The notes below the pieces were generated by a model. The model was not told where the DNA came from, made no database searches, and saw nothing but the letters and a program-made list of their open reading frames with translations. DNA of 64,000 nucleotides from DATFDN01 sp963818885 (GTDB taxonomy: Bacteria; Pseudomonadota; Alphaproteobacteria; Acetobacterales; Acetobacteraceae). This document shows positions 34,599-42,710 of the stretch, piece by piece (position 1 is the stretch's first letter; each line of letters starts with the position of its first letter). Made by a program: the position numbers and the translations under genes. The DNA lies in the NCBI GenBank assembly GCA_963818885.1, contig CAWFTP010000004.1, forward strand, positions 124,001 to 188,000, given 5' to 3'.

Positions 34599-35450
34599 TC
34601 AGACCACCAGGCCCTGCGCCTGCACCGCGAGCGATGTGAGGTCCGTCGTCGTCCCGGCTCCGGAAGCGGCTTGCTGGGCGTTGATCAGGTATTGCTGCGT
34701 GAACGTCTCGACGAAATTCGGATCCTTGAAGCGCGACAGGTCGAGCCGGCTGCTGATGGCCTTCTCCTGTGCTTCCAGCGGCTGGAAGGCGATCTGCTCG
34801 GGAATGTTGAGCGCCGTCGTGACGACCGTGCGCATGATCGGATCACCGAGAATCTGATCGACCGAGGTGATCGTCGAGGCCTCCTGGCGGAATGTCAGCG
34901 CGTTCGACAGACCTGGCGTCGCGGCGTCGAGCGAGTTGCGCCAGGTCACCTCGGCATAGGCATTGGCGATCGTCGTAATGGTCGAGGGGTTTTGGATGAT
35001 CTTCAGCCCCTCGGTCGCGAACTGGTAAGTATCCACCACCGGCTGCCAGCGGGTGTCGGAGAGCTGGTTCACCAGCGAGTTGGGATCGTTCGGGTTCGAC
35101 AGCAACGCCTTTTGTGCCAATGCCGTGAACTGCGTCTGATCGCCAAGCCCGTTCGCGGTTAGCAGCACTTGCAGGACAGCCGGGTTTGCCAGGAGCTGCT
35201 GCGCGCTGGTCGCGCTCTCGACCGCGGCGGTGAACTGGCCGATGGCACGGGCGACGTCCGGCTGCTGCGCCGTCATCGCGATGTCGGACGCCTGGTTCGC
35301 CTCTGCCTGGTTGAGCGCCTGCAGCGGATCGATGCCCGCCGCGGCTCCTGACGCGCCCCCCTGATAGAGAGTCTGCAGGAGTTCGCTCGCCACCGAGGTT
35401 GCGTCAGACCCCGGAAACAGCGTGGTGATGGCACTCAGGCTGAGGCTCAT
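34599..35450 (-). CDS. DUF1217 family flagellar-cluster protein
   Basis: 283 residues, start ATG 35450 with a strong AGGAGG a few bases upstream. The chain is rich in A, Q, S and T without membrane helices and contains FRQEASTITSVDQILGDPIMRTVVTTALNIP and SSRLDLSRFKDPNFVETFTQQYLI, the pattern of DUF1217 proteins that occur in alphaproteobacterial flagellar loci. Function unknown; some are annotated as flagellar basal-body-associated. It lies twelve bases after flaF and before the glycosylation genes, so it is a bridge between the filament genes and that module. Confidence 0.85.
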   Translation of the reverse strand: MSLSLSAITTLFPGSDATSVASELLQTLYQGGASGAAAGIDPLQALNQAEANQASDIAMTAQQPDVARAIGQFTAAVESATSAQQLLANPAVLQVLLTANGLGDQTQFTALAQKALLSNPNDPNSLVNQLSDTRWQPVVDTYQFATEGLKIIQNPSTITTIANAYAEVTWRNSLDAATPGLSNALTFRQEASTITSVDQILGDPIMRTVVTTALNIPEQIAFQPLEAQEKAISSRLDLSRFKDPNFVETFTQQYLINAQQAASGAGTTTDLTSLAVQAQGLVV

Positions 35451-35461
35451 CGGCGCCTCCT

Positions 35462-35803
35462 TTAGCTCGCGAGGCCCGCAGCCATGTGCTCGTTGATCGC
35501 GATCAGAAATTCGAAATCGGGGTTGGCGCGATCCATCTCGCGGCGCACCGAATGGGCGACGGAAACGATCGAGGCGCGCAGCTCAAGCGGCAGCGCATTC
35601 TCGGGATCGCTCATCAGGTCGTCGACCGTAAGCCAGAGCCGGCGATTGTCGGCGATCGCGCGGGCGCGCTGCATCTCGTCGGCGCCGCGGGCCGCGCGCA
35701 GCGCGCCGATCGCCTGGCGGAAGATGTCGGCCTCCTGCTCGCGAATGCTGCGGTGGCTCGACGCCTGCTGATAGGCACTGGTCGCGTGCGTCATTGTCTG
35801 CAT
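35462..35803 (-). CDS. flaF: Flagellar biosynthesis regulator FlaF
   Basis: 113 residues. FlaF is an alphaproteobacterial protein that promotes flagellin synthesis or secretion and works with FlbT. Recognisable blocks: AYQQASSHRSIREQEADIFRQAIGAL and NRRLWLTVDDLMSDPENALPLELRASIVSVAHSV. The start is set at 35803 (MQTMTHATS), with AGGAG about twelve bases upstream; an alternative ATG at 35794 would overlap the flbT stop as ATGA. Either way the two regulators are translationally coupled. Confidence 0.93.
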   Translation of the reverse strand: MQTMTHATSAYQQASSHRSIREQEADIFRQAIGALRAARGADEMQRARAIADNRRLWLTVDDLMSDPENALPLELRASIVSVAHSVRREMDRANPDFEFLIAINEHMAAGLAS

Positions 35804-36234
35804 GATGAGAACTCGCTCCTGTTGAGGGTGTTTGCGGGGGCCGTCCGGCCGAGCACCGCATCCTCGTGCTGGATGATGCGCCGGGCGAGCTTGAGGGCCT
35901 GATAGCAGTCGTCCATCTCCGCCGCCGCGAGCGCTTTGCCCAGCATGTCGCGGGCGAGCGCCGACGTGGTGGCGGCATCGAACTCGCCGATCAGGGCACG
36001 GGCGGATTCGAGCCCGCCGACGCGCTCCTCCTCGTTGCCGATATAGGCCGACTGCAGAGCGAAGTAGATGCGCCGTGCCGGACTGTTTGCCTGGTCGGGC
36101 GGCATGATCTGCTTGCCGAACAGAAACCTCGCCTTGGCGGTCAGCTCGATGCGTGACTTCGTGCGGAAGCGGATCGGCGCACCATTGACGATCATGACCT
36201 CGCCCTGACGCAGCTCGAGAACGAGAGTGGACAT
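35791..36234 (-). CDS. flbT: Flagellin synthesis repressor FlbT
   Basis: 147 residues. In Caulobacter, FlbT binds the 5' untranslated region of flagellin mRNA and promotes its decay until the hook is complete. This protein has VLELRQGEVMIVNGAPIRFRTKSRIELTAKARFLFGKQIM at the N-terminus (landmarks GEVMIVNGAPI and ARFLFGKQIM), then RRIYFALQSAYIG. The ATG at 36234 is preferred because AGGA lies seven bases upstream; an ATG two codons earlier is too close to it. The gene directly follows flagellin, its presumed target. Confidence 0.92.
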   Translation of the reverse strand: MSTLVLELRQGEVMIVNGAPIRFRTKSRIELTAKARFLFGKQIMPPDQANSPARRIYFALQSAYIGNEEERVGGLESARALIGEFDAATTSALARDMLGKALAAAEMDDCYQALKLARRIIQHEDAVLGRTAPANTLNRSEFSSCRQ

Positions 36235-36283
36235 GCGCATTTCCTGGCCGCCCAGCGGCTGCGGTGGGAATGGAGCAGCGAGA

Positions 36284-36308
36284 CGGGGCGAGCCTTCTGC
36301 CCGCCCCG
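36284..36308 (-). terminator. Hairpin after the flagellin gene
   Basis: CGGGGCG (36284-36290) and CGCCCCG (36302-36308) form a perfect 7-bp stem with an 11-base loop, just beyond the flagellin stop codon. There is no T-run on the minus strand, so partial termination is likely: it would allow more flagellin than flbT transcript. Confidence 0.5.
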
Positions 36309-36314
36309 CATCGC

Positions 36315-37157
36315 CTATCGGAACAGGCTCAGCAGGGTCTGCGGCGCCTGGTTGGCGAGGCTGAGCGCCTGGGTACCGAGCTGCTGCCGAATTTGCAGTG
36401 CCTGCAGCTGCGCCGATTCCTGCGCCAGATCGGCGTCGATCAGAGACCCGAGGCCGGTATTCAGGGCATCGATCTTGTCGCTGTTGTAGCTGGTCTGGGC
36501 AGAGACGTAGTTGGAAGCCTCACCGTAGTTGTTGAGCTGGTTGCCGATCGTGTTCAGCGCATTGGCGAAGGTGCCCGTCAGGAATGCCTGCGCGTGGGTA
36601 GAGGTAAAGCTGGTAACGTTTAGCGAGGTGTAGAGCGAGTTGCCGCTGAATGTCGCGATGCCGTACGTGGTGCCAATCTGGTCTTGCACCACGGCGGTAC
36701 GAGCGAACGCCACGCCCGCCGGTGGTCCGCCCACGTTGCCGATCAGCGTCTTGCCGTTGTAGTTTGCGCCGTTCAGGTCGTTTTTGATCTGCGCGACGAT
36801 GGTGTTGTACTGGGTCTGATACTGGGTTCGCTGGCTGCCTTGCGTGTCGCCATCGGCGAGCTTGACCACAACCGCGTTCAACGAGTTGATGTCGTTGGAT
36901 GTGGCGTTGAGGCCGGTCAGTGTCGTTGTCAGCAGCCCATTGACGTTGCCGAGCTGCTGGTTGGCGCTGGTGAGGGCGGCAACGCTGGCGCGCACCTTCT
37001 GCGCCACCGCGTAGGCCGCCCCGTCGTCGGTCGCGTCGGCGACGCGATAGCCGGTGGAGATCTGCTTCTCGGTGGTGGAGAGTTGCGAGCTGGTGATGTT
37101 GAGCGACTGGAGTGCGATCTGCGCACCCACATTCGTGTTGACAGAGTTCAAGGACAT
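36315..37157 (-). CDS. fliC: Flagellin
   Basis: 280 residues, a short alphaproteobacterial flagellin. The N-terminal D0/D1 coil is typical (SLNSVNTNVGAQIALQSLNI, then STGYRVADATDDGAAYAVAQ), and the C-terminal coil ends LGTQALSLANQAPQTLLSLFR. The central variable region (about 140-200) is small and serine/threonine-rich (TFSGNSLYTSLNVTSFTSTH), offering hydroxyls for O-glycosylation. It comes after flgL in the minus-strand run and before flbT and flaF. Alphaproteobacteria often have several flagellins; this is the only one here. Confidence 0.96.
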   Translation of the reverse strand: MSLNSVNTNVGAQIALQSLNITSSQLSTTEKQISTGYRVADATDDGAAYAVAQKVRASVAALTSANQQLGNVNGLLTTTLTGLNATSNDINSLNAVVVKLADGDTQGSQRTQYQTQYNTIVAQIKNDLNGANYNGKTLIGNVGGPPAGVAFARTAVVQDQIGTTYGIATFSGNSLYTSLNVTSFTSTHAQAFLTGTFANALNTIGNQLNNYGEASNYVSAQTSYNSDKIDALNTGLGSLIDADLAQESAQLQALQIRQQLGTQALSLANQAPQTLLSLFR

Positions 37158-37194
37158 GGTGGTCTCTTACCTTTCGCCCACATGGTTGCGGTTA

Positions 37195-37212
37195 GCCCCG
37201 CCTTTTGCGGGC
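37195..37212 (-). other. Hairpin between flgL and flagellin
   Basis: On the minus strand GCCCGC, a four-base AAAA loop, then GGCGGGGC form a GC-rich stem with one bulge. It lies 37-55 bases before the flagellin ATG. It may end flgL transcription; if read through, it could structure the leader on which FlbT is expected to act. Confidence 0.4.
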
Positions 37213-37221
37213 AGGAACCCA
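37206..37221 (-). promoter_or_regulatory. Possible sigma-54 promoter of the flagellin gene
   Basis: On the minus strand, TGGGTTCCTGCCCGCA has GG and GC dinucleotides with the exact -24/-12 spacing and ends GCA, but the intervening bases match the consensus poorly. Transcription would start near 37195, giving a leader of about 38 bases. Confidence 0.35.
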
Positions 37222-37255
37222 TTCTGGAGTCCCCGGGTTAACAGGCCGTGAAGCA

Positions 37256-38356
37256 TCACGCGCCCGTAAGAAGAAGCTTTGCGAGCGACATTCCGTTCAG
37301 GCTCGCAATCATCTGATATGACGCCTGCAGCTGAGTCTGCGTCAGCGTGATGGCAGACAGGGTCTGCGCCATGTCGGCGTTCTGCACCGTGCCGATCTGC
37401 GCCGCCAGCGCCGTCTGTGTCGCCGCAAGGTTGGTCTGTGTCGTGCTCAGCGCGGCCTGGCGGTCGCCCAACACGCCGGTGTCGGCAGCCATGGTGCCGA
37501 TCGCGCCTTGCAGGCTCTGCTGGGTGTCCTGCACCAACCCGGCGAAGCCCGGCAGGTTGACCTGCGCGCTCGACAGCGAGCCCAGGGTCGCCAGCGAGCG
37601 CATCAGGTCGCGCATGTACGACCCCGTCGTGGAGCCGCCGCCCGAGGCGATCACGGCGTTGGCGCTCGCAAGCAGGCCGATCGGCGTGCTCTGGCCCTCG
37701 CCGGTCTGCACGATCGGGATTTGCGCTTGCAGCGTGCCCGCCGGCTGCGACAGATAGGCGGAGAAGGGCGAGGTTCCGGCGACGTTGGAGCTCGCGATCG
37801 CCAGCGTAGCCGCCGCCGTCGCGCCGGCGCCGGCAACGCCGAGATTGCCGACCGCTGCGGCGATTTGGGTATAGAAGCCCGAGGAGAGGATGTCGCCCGG
37901 GTCGGGCACCGGTGGATCGGCTGTATCGGCGCCGCCGAACACGTATCTGCTGCCGTCTTGCGTATCCAGCAATCCGGCGAGCTGCTTCAGCGCATCGCGC
38001 GCGGAACTCGCGATGCTGTCCACCTCCGACGTGTTGATGCCGTTGAGGTTGTTGGTCTGCGCATAGAAATTTGAGGCGATCTGCTGGATCTGGGTCATCG
38101 TCGCCTGGGTGACGCCCATCGAGCCGGTCGCGGCGTCGATATTCTTCTGCCAGGTCTGCAAATTGGCGATCTGCGGGGCGAGGTTGAGCGACGCCGATGC
38201 GTTGCCGCCAAGGCCGGCATAGCTCGGCGACTGCATCCCCGTGCTCGCTTGCTGGGCAAGCTGATCCAGGCGCGCGCGTATGCCCGCACTATCGGCAACC
38301 AGGCTCGACAGCAGCCCGTAATCGCTCGGCGTGCCGGCACCCAGGACCGCGCTCAT
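37256..38356 (-). CDS. flgL: Flagellar hook-filament junction protein FlgL
   Basis: 366 residues. Second of the two junction proteins that join hook to filament. N-terminal flagellin-like coil with RARLDQLAQQASTGMQSPSYAGLG; C-terminal coil with QTQLQASYQMIASLNGMSLAKLL. The glycine- and serine-rich middle carries the FGGADTADPPVPDPG region near residue 140, a common FlgL feature. The start overlaps the flgK stop (ATGA). Confidence 0.93.
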   Translation of the reverse strand: MSAVLGAGTPSDYGLLSSLVADSAGIRARLDQLAQQASTGMQSPSYAGLGGNASASLNLAPQIANLQTWQKNIDAATGSMGVTQATMTQIQQIASNFYAQTNNLNGINTSEVDSIASSARDALKQLAGLLDTQDGSRYVFGGADTADPPVPDPGDILSSGFYTQIAAAVGNLGVAGAGATAAATLAIASSNVAGTSPFSAYLSQPAGTLQAQIPIVQTGEGQSTPIGLLASANAVIASGGGSTTGSYMRDLMRSLATLGSLSSAQVNLPGFAGLVQDTQQSLQGAIGTMAADTGVLGDRQAALSTTQTNLAATQTALAAQIGTVQNADMAQTLSAITLTQTQLQASYQMIASLNGMSLAKLLLTGA

Positions 38357-39828
38357 GGATTGACCATCCCAAGTAGCGCCGCGAACATGCTCTGCACCGC
38401 GCCGACCACTTTCGCATTGGCGCTGTACGCGTTCTGCAGCGCGATCAGGTTCGTCATCTCGGTATCCATATTCACCCCGGTCTCCGAGCTCAGCCGGCTC
38501 TGGAGGCTCGTCTGCACCGACTGCTCGGTCGTGAGCTGGCTCGAGGCCGCGCTGCTGTCCGCGGCCTGGGACGCGACGAGGTCGGTCGCGAATCCGGCGA
38601 GGGTCGCGGGCGTGCTGAAGGGTGCGTTCAGCGTTCCCCCCGAACCGAGCCCCGTGGTGTGCCCGCCGGCCACCGGGGCGTTGCCGAGCACGTTGTCGAG
38701 CACCGCCTCGATCACGTTGGGAAATCCCGCGAGAGCATCCACATTGACTGACGGCAGGCCGTCGCGCACCGCGCTCGGGTTGGTGGCGACGGTGGGATTG
38801 ACTTGTACCTGCGCGGCAAAGCCGACGTAACCCGACTGCACCGGCGCGCCGCCGCCTCCCGGCACCGTGCTCGATGCATCGGTGAACAGCGGCAGGCCTT
38901 GCGTGGCGAATCCGGCCGCAAGGTTCTGGGAGAACTCGTCGAGCTCCGCCTGGTAGGTCGGCAGGGTAGCGTCGCGCAGCGTGATATTGGCGCCGATCTG
39001 CCCCCCCTGCAGACCCGCCGTCACGTCGACTCCACCCAGCGTAATTGCCGGGATGCCGCCGCCCGGGTAGGACGCTCCTGCTGAAACGGTCACGCCGGAG
39101 GTCGACAGCGGGCTCGCCGGTCCATGGATCGGCAGGGTGACGCCGTTCGTGGTCGTCAGCAGCACGTCGCCGTTCGCCTGCTGCAGCACATTCACGCCCA
39201 CGATCTGCGAGAGCGAGGCGATGGTGCCGTCACGCTGGTTCTCCAGATCGGCGGTACTCTGCCCTTGCGCCCTGCCGGCGATGATCTTGTCGGACAGCGA
39301 GCCGATGGTCGCGAGAGCGGCATTGATCGTGCCCACCTCGGTGACAATCGCGTTCTGCGCGTTCTGCCGTTGCGCTACGTAGGTATTACTCAGCGCGTTG
39401 ATCCCGGACGCCAGGGTGGTCGCGGCGGAAACGACCGCGGATTGCTGGGTGGCGTCGCCGGGATCGTTCAGCAACGTGGAGAACGCATCCTCCACGTTGC
39501 CGAGCAGGCTTGCGAGATCCTGGCCTTGCCCGGGCGTACCCTGCACCGCGTCGATTGCGCTCATGGCGGCGGACGTGGTGCTCAGCCCGGACGTCGTCGC
39601 GTTCTGGCGCAGAAGCTCGCCTTGCAGCGCCTGGTCGACGGCACGCGTCGCCGGCGCGGTGCGGACGCCCATCCCGACGCCGCCGACCGAGACGCTCTCG
39701 GTGCCGGCGCTCTCGGTAGCGTAGCTCGGCGTGCTCGCATTGGCGACGTTGTGCGAAGCGAGGCCGAGCTGAACGTTGATCGCGGCGAGGCCGCTGTCGG
39801 CGATCGAAAGGGCAGCGTTCAGGCTCAT
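38353..39828 (-). CDS. flgK: Flagellar hook-associated protein FlgK
   Basis: 491 residues. First hook-filament junction protein. N-terminal rod/hook motif SLNAALSIADSGLAAINVQLGLASHNVANASTPSYATES (landmark SHNVANASTPSYA), then LLGNVEDAFSTLLNDPGD and NALSNTYVAQRQNAQ. ENQRDGTIASLSQIVGVNV is the conserved FlgK block, and TNLIALQNAYSANAKVVGAVQSMF the C-terminal one. It lies four bases after flgE and overlaps flgL, so flgE-flgK-flgL form one operon under the sigma-54-like promoter at 41170-41184. Confidence 0.95.
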   Translation of the reverse strand: MSLNAALSIADSGLAAINVQLGLASHNVANASTPSYATESAGTESVSVGGVGMGVRTAPATRAVDQALQGELLRQNATTSGLSTTSAAMSAIDAVQGTPGQGQDLASLLGNVEDAFSTLLNDPGDATQQSAVVSAATTLASGINALSNTYVAQRQNAQNAIVTEVGTINAALATIGSLSDKIIAGRAQGQSTADLENQRDGTIASLSQIVGVNVLQQANGDVLLTTTNGVTLPIHGPASPLSTSGVTVSAGASYPGGGIPAITLGGVDVTAGLQGGQIGANITLRDATLPTYQAELDEFSQNLAAGFATQGLPLFTDASSTVPGGGGAPVQSGYVGFAAQVQVNPTVATNPSAVRDGLPSVNVDALAGFPNVIEAVLDNVLGNAPVAGGHTTGLGSGGTLNAPFSTPATLAGFATDLVASQAADSSAASSQLTTEQSVQTSLQSRLSSETGVNMDTEMTNLIALQNAYSANAKVVGAVQSMFAALLGMVNP

Positions 39829-39832
39829 GGGA

Positions 39833-41125
39833 TCAGGTCTTCATGTTGATGGTGACCTGGAGCATGGTGTCTCCGGTCGTGATCATCTTGGCGTTGGCGC
39901 TGTAGGCCTCCTGAGCGACGATCAGCTTGCTGAACTCGTTCGCGATATCGACATTGGAGCTCTCTACCGAGCCGGTAACGAGGCTGCCGGCGCCGTTCGC
40001 GCCCTGCGACTGGGCGAGAGCGGTTCCAGACTGCGTCGTCGCGCTGAACGCCTGTCCGTTCTGGCGCTGCAGCGCGTTGGGGTTGGCGAAGGTGATGACC
40101 GGGACTTGCGCAACGATCTGCGTCTGGCCGTTGTCGTAATCGGCAACCACGTTGCCGGTGCTCGTCATGCTGATCCCGGTGAAGTTGCCGGCGGCGACCC
40201 CGTTCTGGCTGACGTTGCTGACCGTGTAGGCGCCACTGCCGAACTGCGTGACGCCGCTCGAGGAGCCGTAGTCGCCCAGGCTGAACTTCACGGTCTGCGG
40301 TCCACCACCGAAATCGGCGGTGAAGGTCAGGTCCGCGGGGCCGCCGGCGCTAAAGGCCGACGGGGTCAGCCCGCTCGGGCCGGTAAAGGATCCGATCGTG
40401 CCCGCGGGCATTCCGTTGGTGCCGAAATTCACCGTCGCGCTGCCGATCGTGTTGGGCGCGGTATCGGGCGAGCTGAGCGCGACCGTCCACGCATTCGCCC
40501 CGCTCGGCGTCCAGGTAACCGTAAGCGCATGCTGGTTGCCGGTGGCATCGTAGATATCGACCTGCGACGATGCGGGCGTCACGCCGCCGTTCGGCAGGTT
40601 GGCTGACAAGTCGATCTCGCTCGACGCGATCGGGTTGAAGCGGCCACGGTTGATCTGGATCGGCGACAGGCCCGACTGGTTGACGATGCCGGTCGCGGGA
40701 TCGACGGTCCAGCCTTGCAGGTAATTGCCCGCGCTGTTCACCAGGTAGCCGTTCTGGTCGAGCTGGAAGTCGCCCGCGCGCGTATAAAGCGACTGCGGGG
40801 CGAATGTCGGTGCGCCGCCCCCGCTGACCGTGCCGTTGACCTGGGAGACGGCGAAGAAACCCTGGCCGGAGATCGCGAGCGCGGTCGGATCATCGCTCTG
40901 CGATACCGTCCCCTGCACGCTATTCGTGTAATCGGGGCGCGTGGCGACGGAGCCTGGCTCGTTCTGCTCCGCGTTGCTTGTCGTCAGATAGTCGAGGAAG
41001 CTGGTATCGACCGCCTTGTAGCCAACGGTCTGGCTGTTGGCAACGTTGTCGCTGATGTTGCCGAACGCTGCGGACTGCGCGGTCAGTCCGCTGACGGCGG
41101 TGTTGAGGGCGCTGAAAAGTGACAT
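39833..41125 (-). CDS. flgE: Flagellar hook protein FlgE
   Basis: 430 residues from ATG 41125 (MSLFSALNTAVSGL); the in-frame extension to 41311 is not hook-like. N-terminal rod motif with QSAAFGNISDNVANSQTVGYKAVDTSF; the central domains include ALAISGQGFFAVSQVNG and TRAGDFQLDQNGYLVN; the C-terminus has SSNVDIANEFSKLIVAQEAYSANAKMITTGDTML, the flagellar hook signature. Builds the flexible hook. First gene of the minus-strand operon and directly downstream of a strong sigma-54 promoter match. Confidence 0.95.
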   Translation of the reverse strand: MSLFSALNTAVSGLTAQSAAFGNISDNVANSQTVGYKAVDTSFLDYLTTSNAEQNEPGSVATRPDYTNSVQGTVSQSDDPTALAISGQGFFAVSQVNGTVSGGGAPTFAPQSLYTRAGDFQLDQNGYLVNSAGNYLQGWTVDPATGIVNQSGLSPIQINRGRFNPIASSEIDLSANLPNGGVTPASSQVDIYDATGNQHALTVTWTPSGANAWTVALSSPDTAPNTIGSATVNFGTNGMPAGTIGSFTGPSGLTPSAFSAGGPADLTFTADFGGGPQTVKFSLGDYGSSSGVTQFGSGAYTVSNVSQNGVAAGNFTGISMTSTGNVVADYDNGQTQIVAQVPVITFANPNALQRQNGQAFSATTQSGTALAQSQGANGAGSLVTGSVESSNVDIANEFSKLIVAQEAYSANAKMITTGDTMLQVTINMKT

Positions 41126-41169
41126 GCTCTGCTCCGTCGCGGCCCTAGACCACCGCGCAACGGGCATAC

Positions 41170-41184
41170 GCAGGAACCGTGCCA
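41170..41184 (-). promoter_or_regulatory. Sigma-54 (-24/-12) promoter of flgE-flgK-flgL
   Basis: Minus strand TGGCACGGTTCCTGC matches the RpoN consensus TGGCACG-N4-TTGC in ten of the eleven specified bases, with exact GG-GC spacing. The start would fall near 41160, about 35 bases before the flgE ATG. Hook genes are RpoN-dependent in Caulobacter. Confidence 0.7.
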
Positions 41185-41294
41185 AGCAGCGTATCGACGG
41201 GGCGCAAGGCTTTGGCCGACCCATCGAGGCCCGGTTCGGCATGAACGACCCGGCAGATTTTGCCCGGATCATGCCGATCGCCTCAGGGGCAGAC

Positions 41295-41310
41295 TGGTCC
41301 GCGGGTTGCA
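41295..41310 (+). promoter_or_regulatory. Sigma-54-like promoter match before fliK
   Basis: Plus strand TGGTCCGCGGGTTGCA keeps TGG, CG and TTGCA of the RpoN consensus with exact spacing. The predicted start, near 41321, almost coincides with the GTG chosen for fliK, so either the mRNA is nearly leaderless or the true start codon is further in. Confidence 0.5.
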
Positions 41311-41322
41311 TTCACACCGGAC

Positions 41323-42693
41323 GTGAACACCACGCCTCCCATCGGATCCGACACCGCCGCGCCAAGCGCACAAGCCGATGCACGACCCGTGCCGGCTGGG
41401 CCGGCGCGGCCCCAGGGCGGCGACTTTCCCGACGCGCTCGCGACCCTGCTCGCGAGCACTTCCTCGCCCAGCGTTCCAGCGGCGGTGATGCCGGCGGCCA
41501 GCAACGCAACGCCAGCTGGCAACGCCCTGCCATCAGCGAAGGCGCCAAGTCTGCGGGCGACGCTCGCACGGGAACCGAAGGCGACCGTCTGCCCGCCTTC
41601 AGGAAGCCCCACTCCAAGCGGCCCGCAGGAACCGGCTGACCCGCCCGCCGCTCCCGACAACTCGCCACCGCCAGATGACGAGGCGGTGGCGACGCAGCCG
41701 GATCCGCGGTCGGCGCAAACACCGGACAATATGCTCCCCGCGGCACTGCTCTTCGCTGAGCCGACGACGCCGCTCTCCAGCAGCCCCATCGCACCACGCT
41801 ACCCAGCCAATCCTGCACATCCGGCCAAGAAGGGTGAGGTCTCCCACGCGACGCGTGACACCACGTCCTCCGTATCGACACCGATACCGCCCACCGCGGT
41901 CCCTGGGCCGGCCGCCGCGCCAGCGCCGGCCCCGATGTCGCCGGTCGCTTCGACGTTCCCGGCAACTCCGCCGACCCAGGCTGCCAGCCCCTCCGGTGGA
42001 GATCGCGCCCTCGCATCATCTGAGGCGACCGCGCGGGGCCAGAAATCGGTTGTCGCGCCGCTTCTCCCACTATTGCCAGCGGCTCAGCCGGTCACGCCAG
42101 CGACCCCTTCATCGGCGATGCCGACGCCCGGACCGGAGGCAGCCACGGCGCTGACCGGGCCGGTCGTGACCGCGCCACCCGCCACCCCGACGGTGCTGCC
42201 CGCACCCGTCGTGCCGGCGAGCGCGCCCGCCCACGCCCCTTCCACACCGGCGACGCCTGCGGCGCAGGCCGCGCCGGTCGTGGTCTCGCTCGCGACCGGG
42301 CCGACGGGCAGCCATCAGCTCGTGCTGCATCTCGAGCCGCCCGATCTCGGGCAGCTCGAGATCCATGTCGTCCGCGCCCCGGACGCGAGCACGCATGTAG
42401 AGATCACCGCCGAGCGCCCCGCTACGCTCGCCCTTCTCCATCAGGACGAGTCGGCGCTGCACACGGCGCTGAACAATGCCGGAGTACCGGCGGACGGGCG
42501 CAGCCTGAGCATGCATCTGGGCCAGCCCGGGGGGCAGCAGGCCAGCCCACAGGGCGACGGGCAGCGTGGCCCGTACATGCGTCCATTCGGCCCGCGCGGC
42601 CCCGATGCCGGGTCCAGCGGGTTTGACGGCATTCTTCGCGCCCTCCCCGTCGCCGCGCGAATCGCGCGCACGGCCCTCGACATCACCGCATGA
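41323..42693 (+). CDS. fliK: Flagellar hook-length control protein FliK
   Basis: 456 residues if translation starts at GTG 41323 (VNTTPPIGSDTAAPS). No good ribosome site; a TTG at 41260 is less likely. Residues about 1-320 are low-complexity, rich in A, P, S and T (a secreted molecular ruler). The C-terminal domain (about 325-420) has the FliK_C pattern: HQLVLHLEPPDLGQLEIHVV, ALLHQDESALHTALNNAGVPADGRSLSMHLG. It lies 17 bases before flgD. Divergent from flgE, matching its role in stopping hook growth. Confidence 0.85.
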   Translation: MNTTPPIGSDTAAPSAQADARPVPAGPARPQGGDFPDALATLLASTSSPSVPAAVMPAASNATPAGNALPSAKAPSLRATLAREPKATVCPPSGSPTPSGPQEPADPPAAPDNSPPPDDEAVATQPDPRSAQTPDNMLPAALLFAEPTTPLSSSPIAPRYPANPAHPAKKGEVSHATRDTTSSVSTPIPPTAVPGPAAAPAPAPMSPVASTFPATPPTQAASPSGGDRALASSEATARGQKSVVAPLLPLLPAAQPVTPATPSSAMPTPGPEAATALTGPVVTAPPATPTVLPAPVVPASAPAHAPSTPATPAAQAAPVVVSLATGPTGSHQLVLHLEPPDLGQLEIHVVRAPDASTHVEITAERPATLALLHQDESALHTALNNAGVPADGRSLSMHLGQPGGQQASPQGDGQRGPYMRPFGPRGPDAGSSGFDGILRALPVAARIARTALDITA

Positions 42694-42710
42694 CCTAACG
42701 GAGACACAGC

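Larger units (their letters stand above)
41126..41322. promoter_or_regulatory. Divergent flgE/fliK control region
   Basis: 197 bases separate the divergent hook operon and fliK. It contains opposed sigma-54-type promoter matches (listed separately). No obvious enhancer palindrome was identified by eye. In-frame extensions of both flanking ORFs cover parts of this stretch but carry no protein-family signal. Confidence 0.6.

Noticed and set aside
36284..37212. Riboswitch or sRNA near the flagellin gene
   Set aside because: Only simple hairpins are seen; no conserved aptamer pattern could be recognised.
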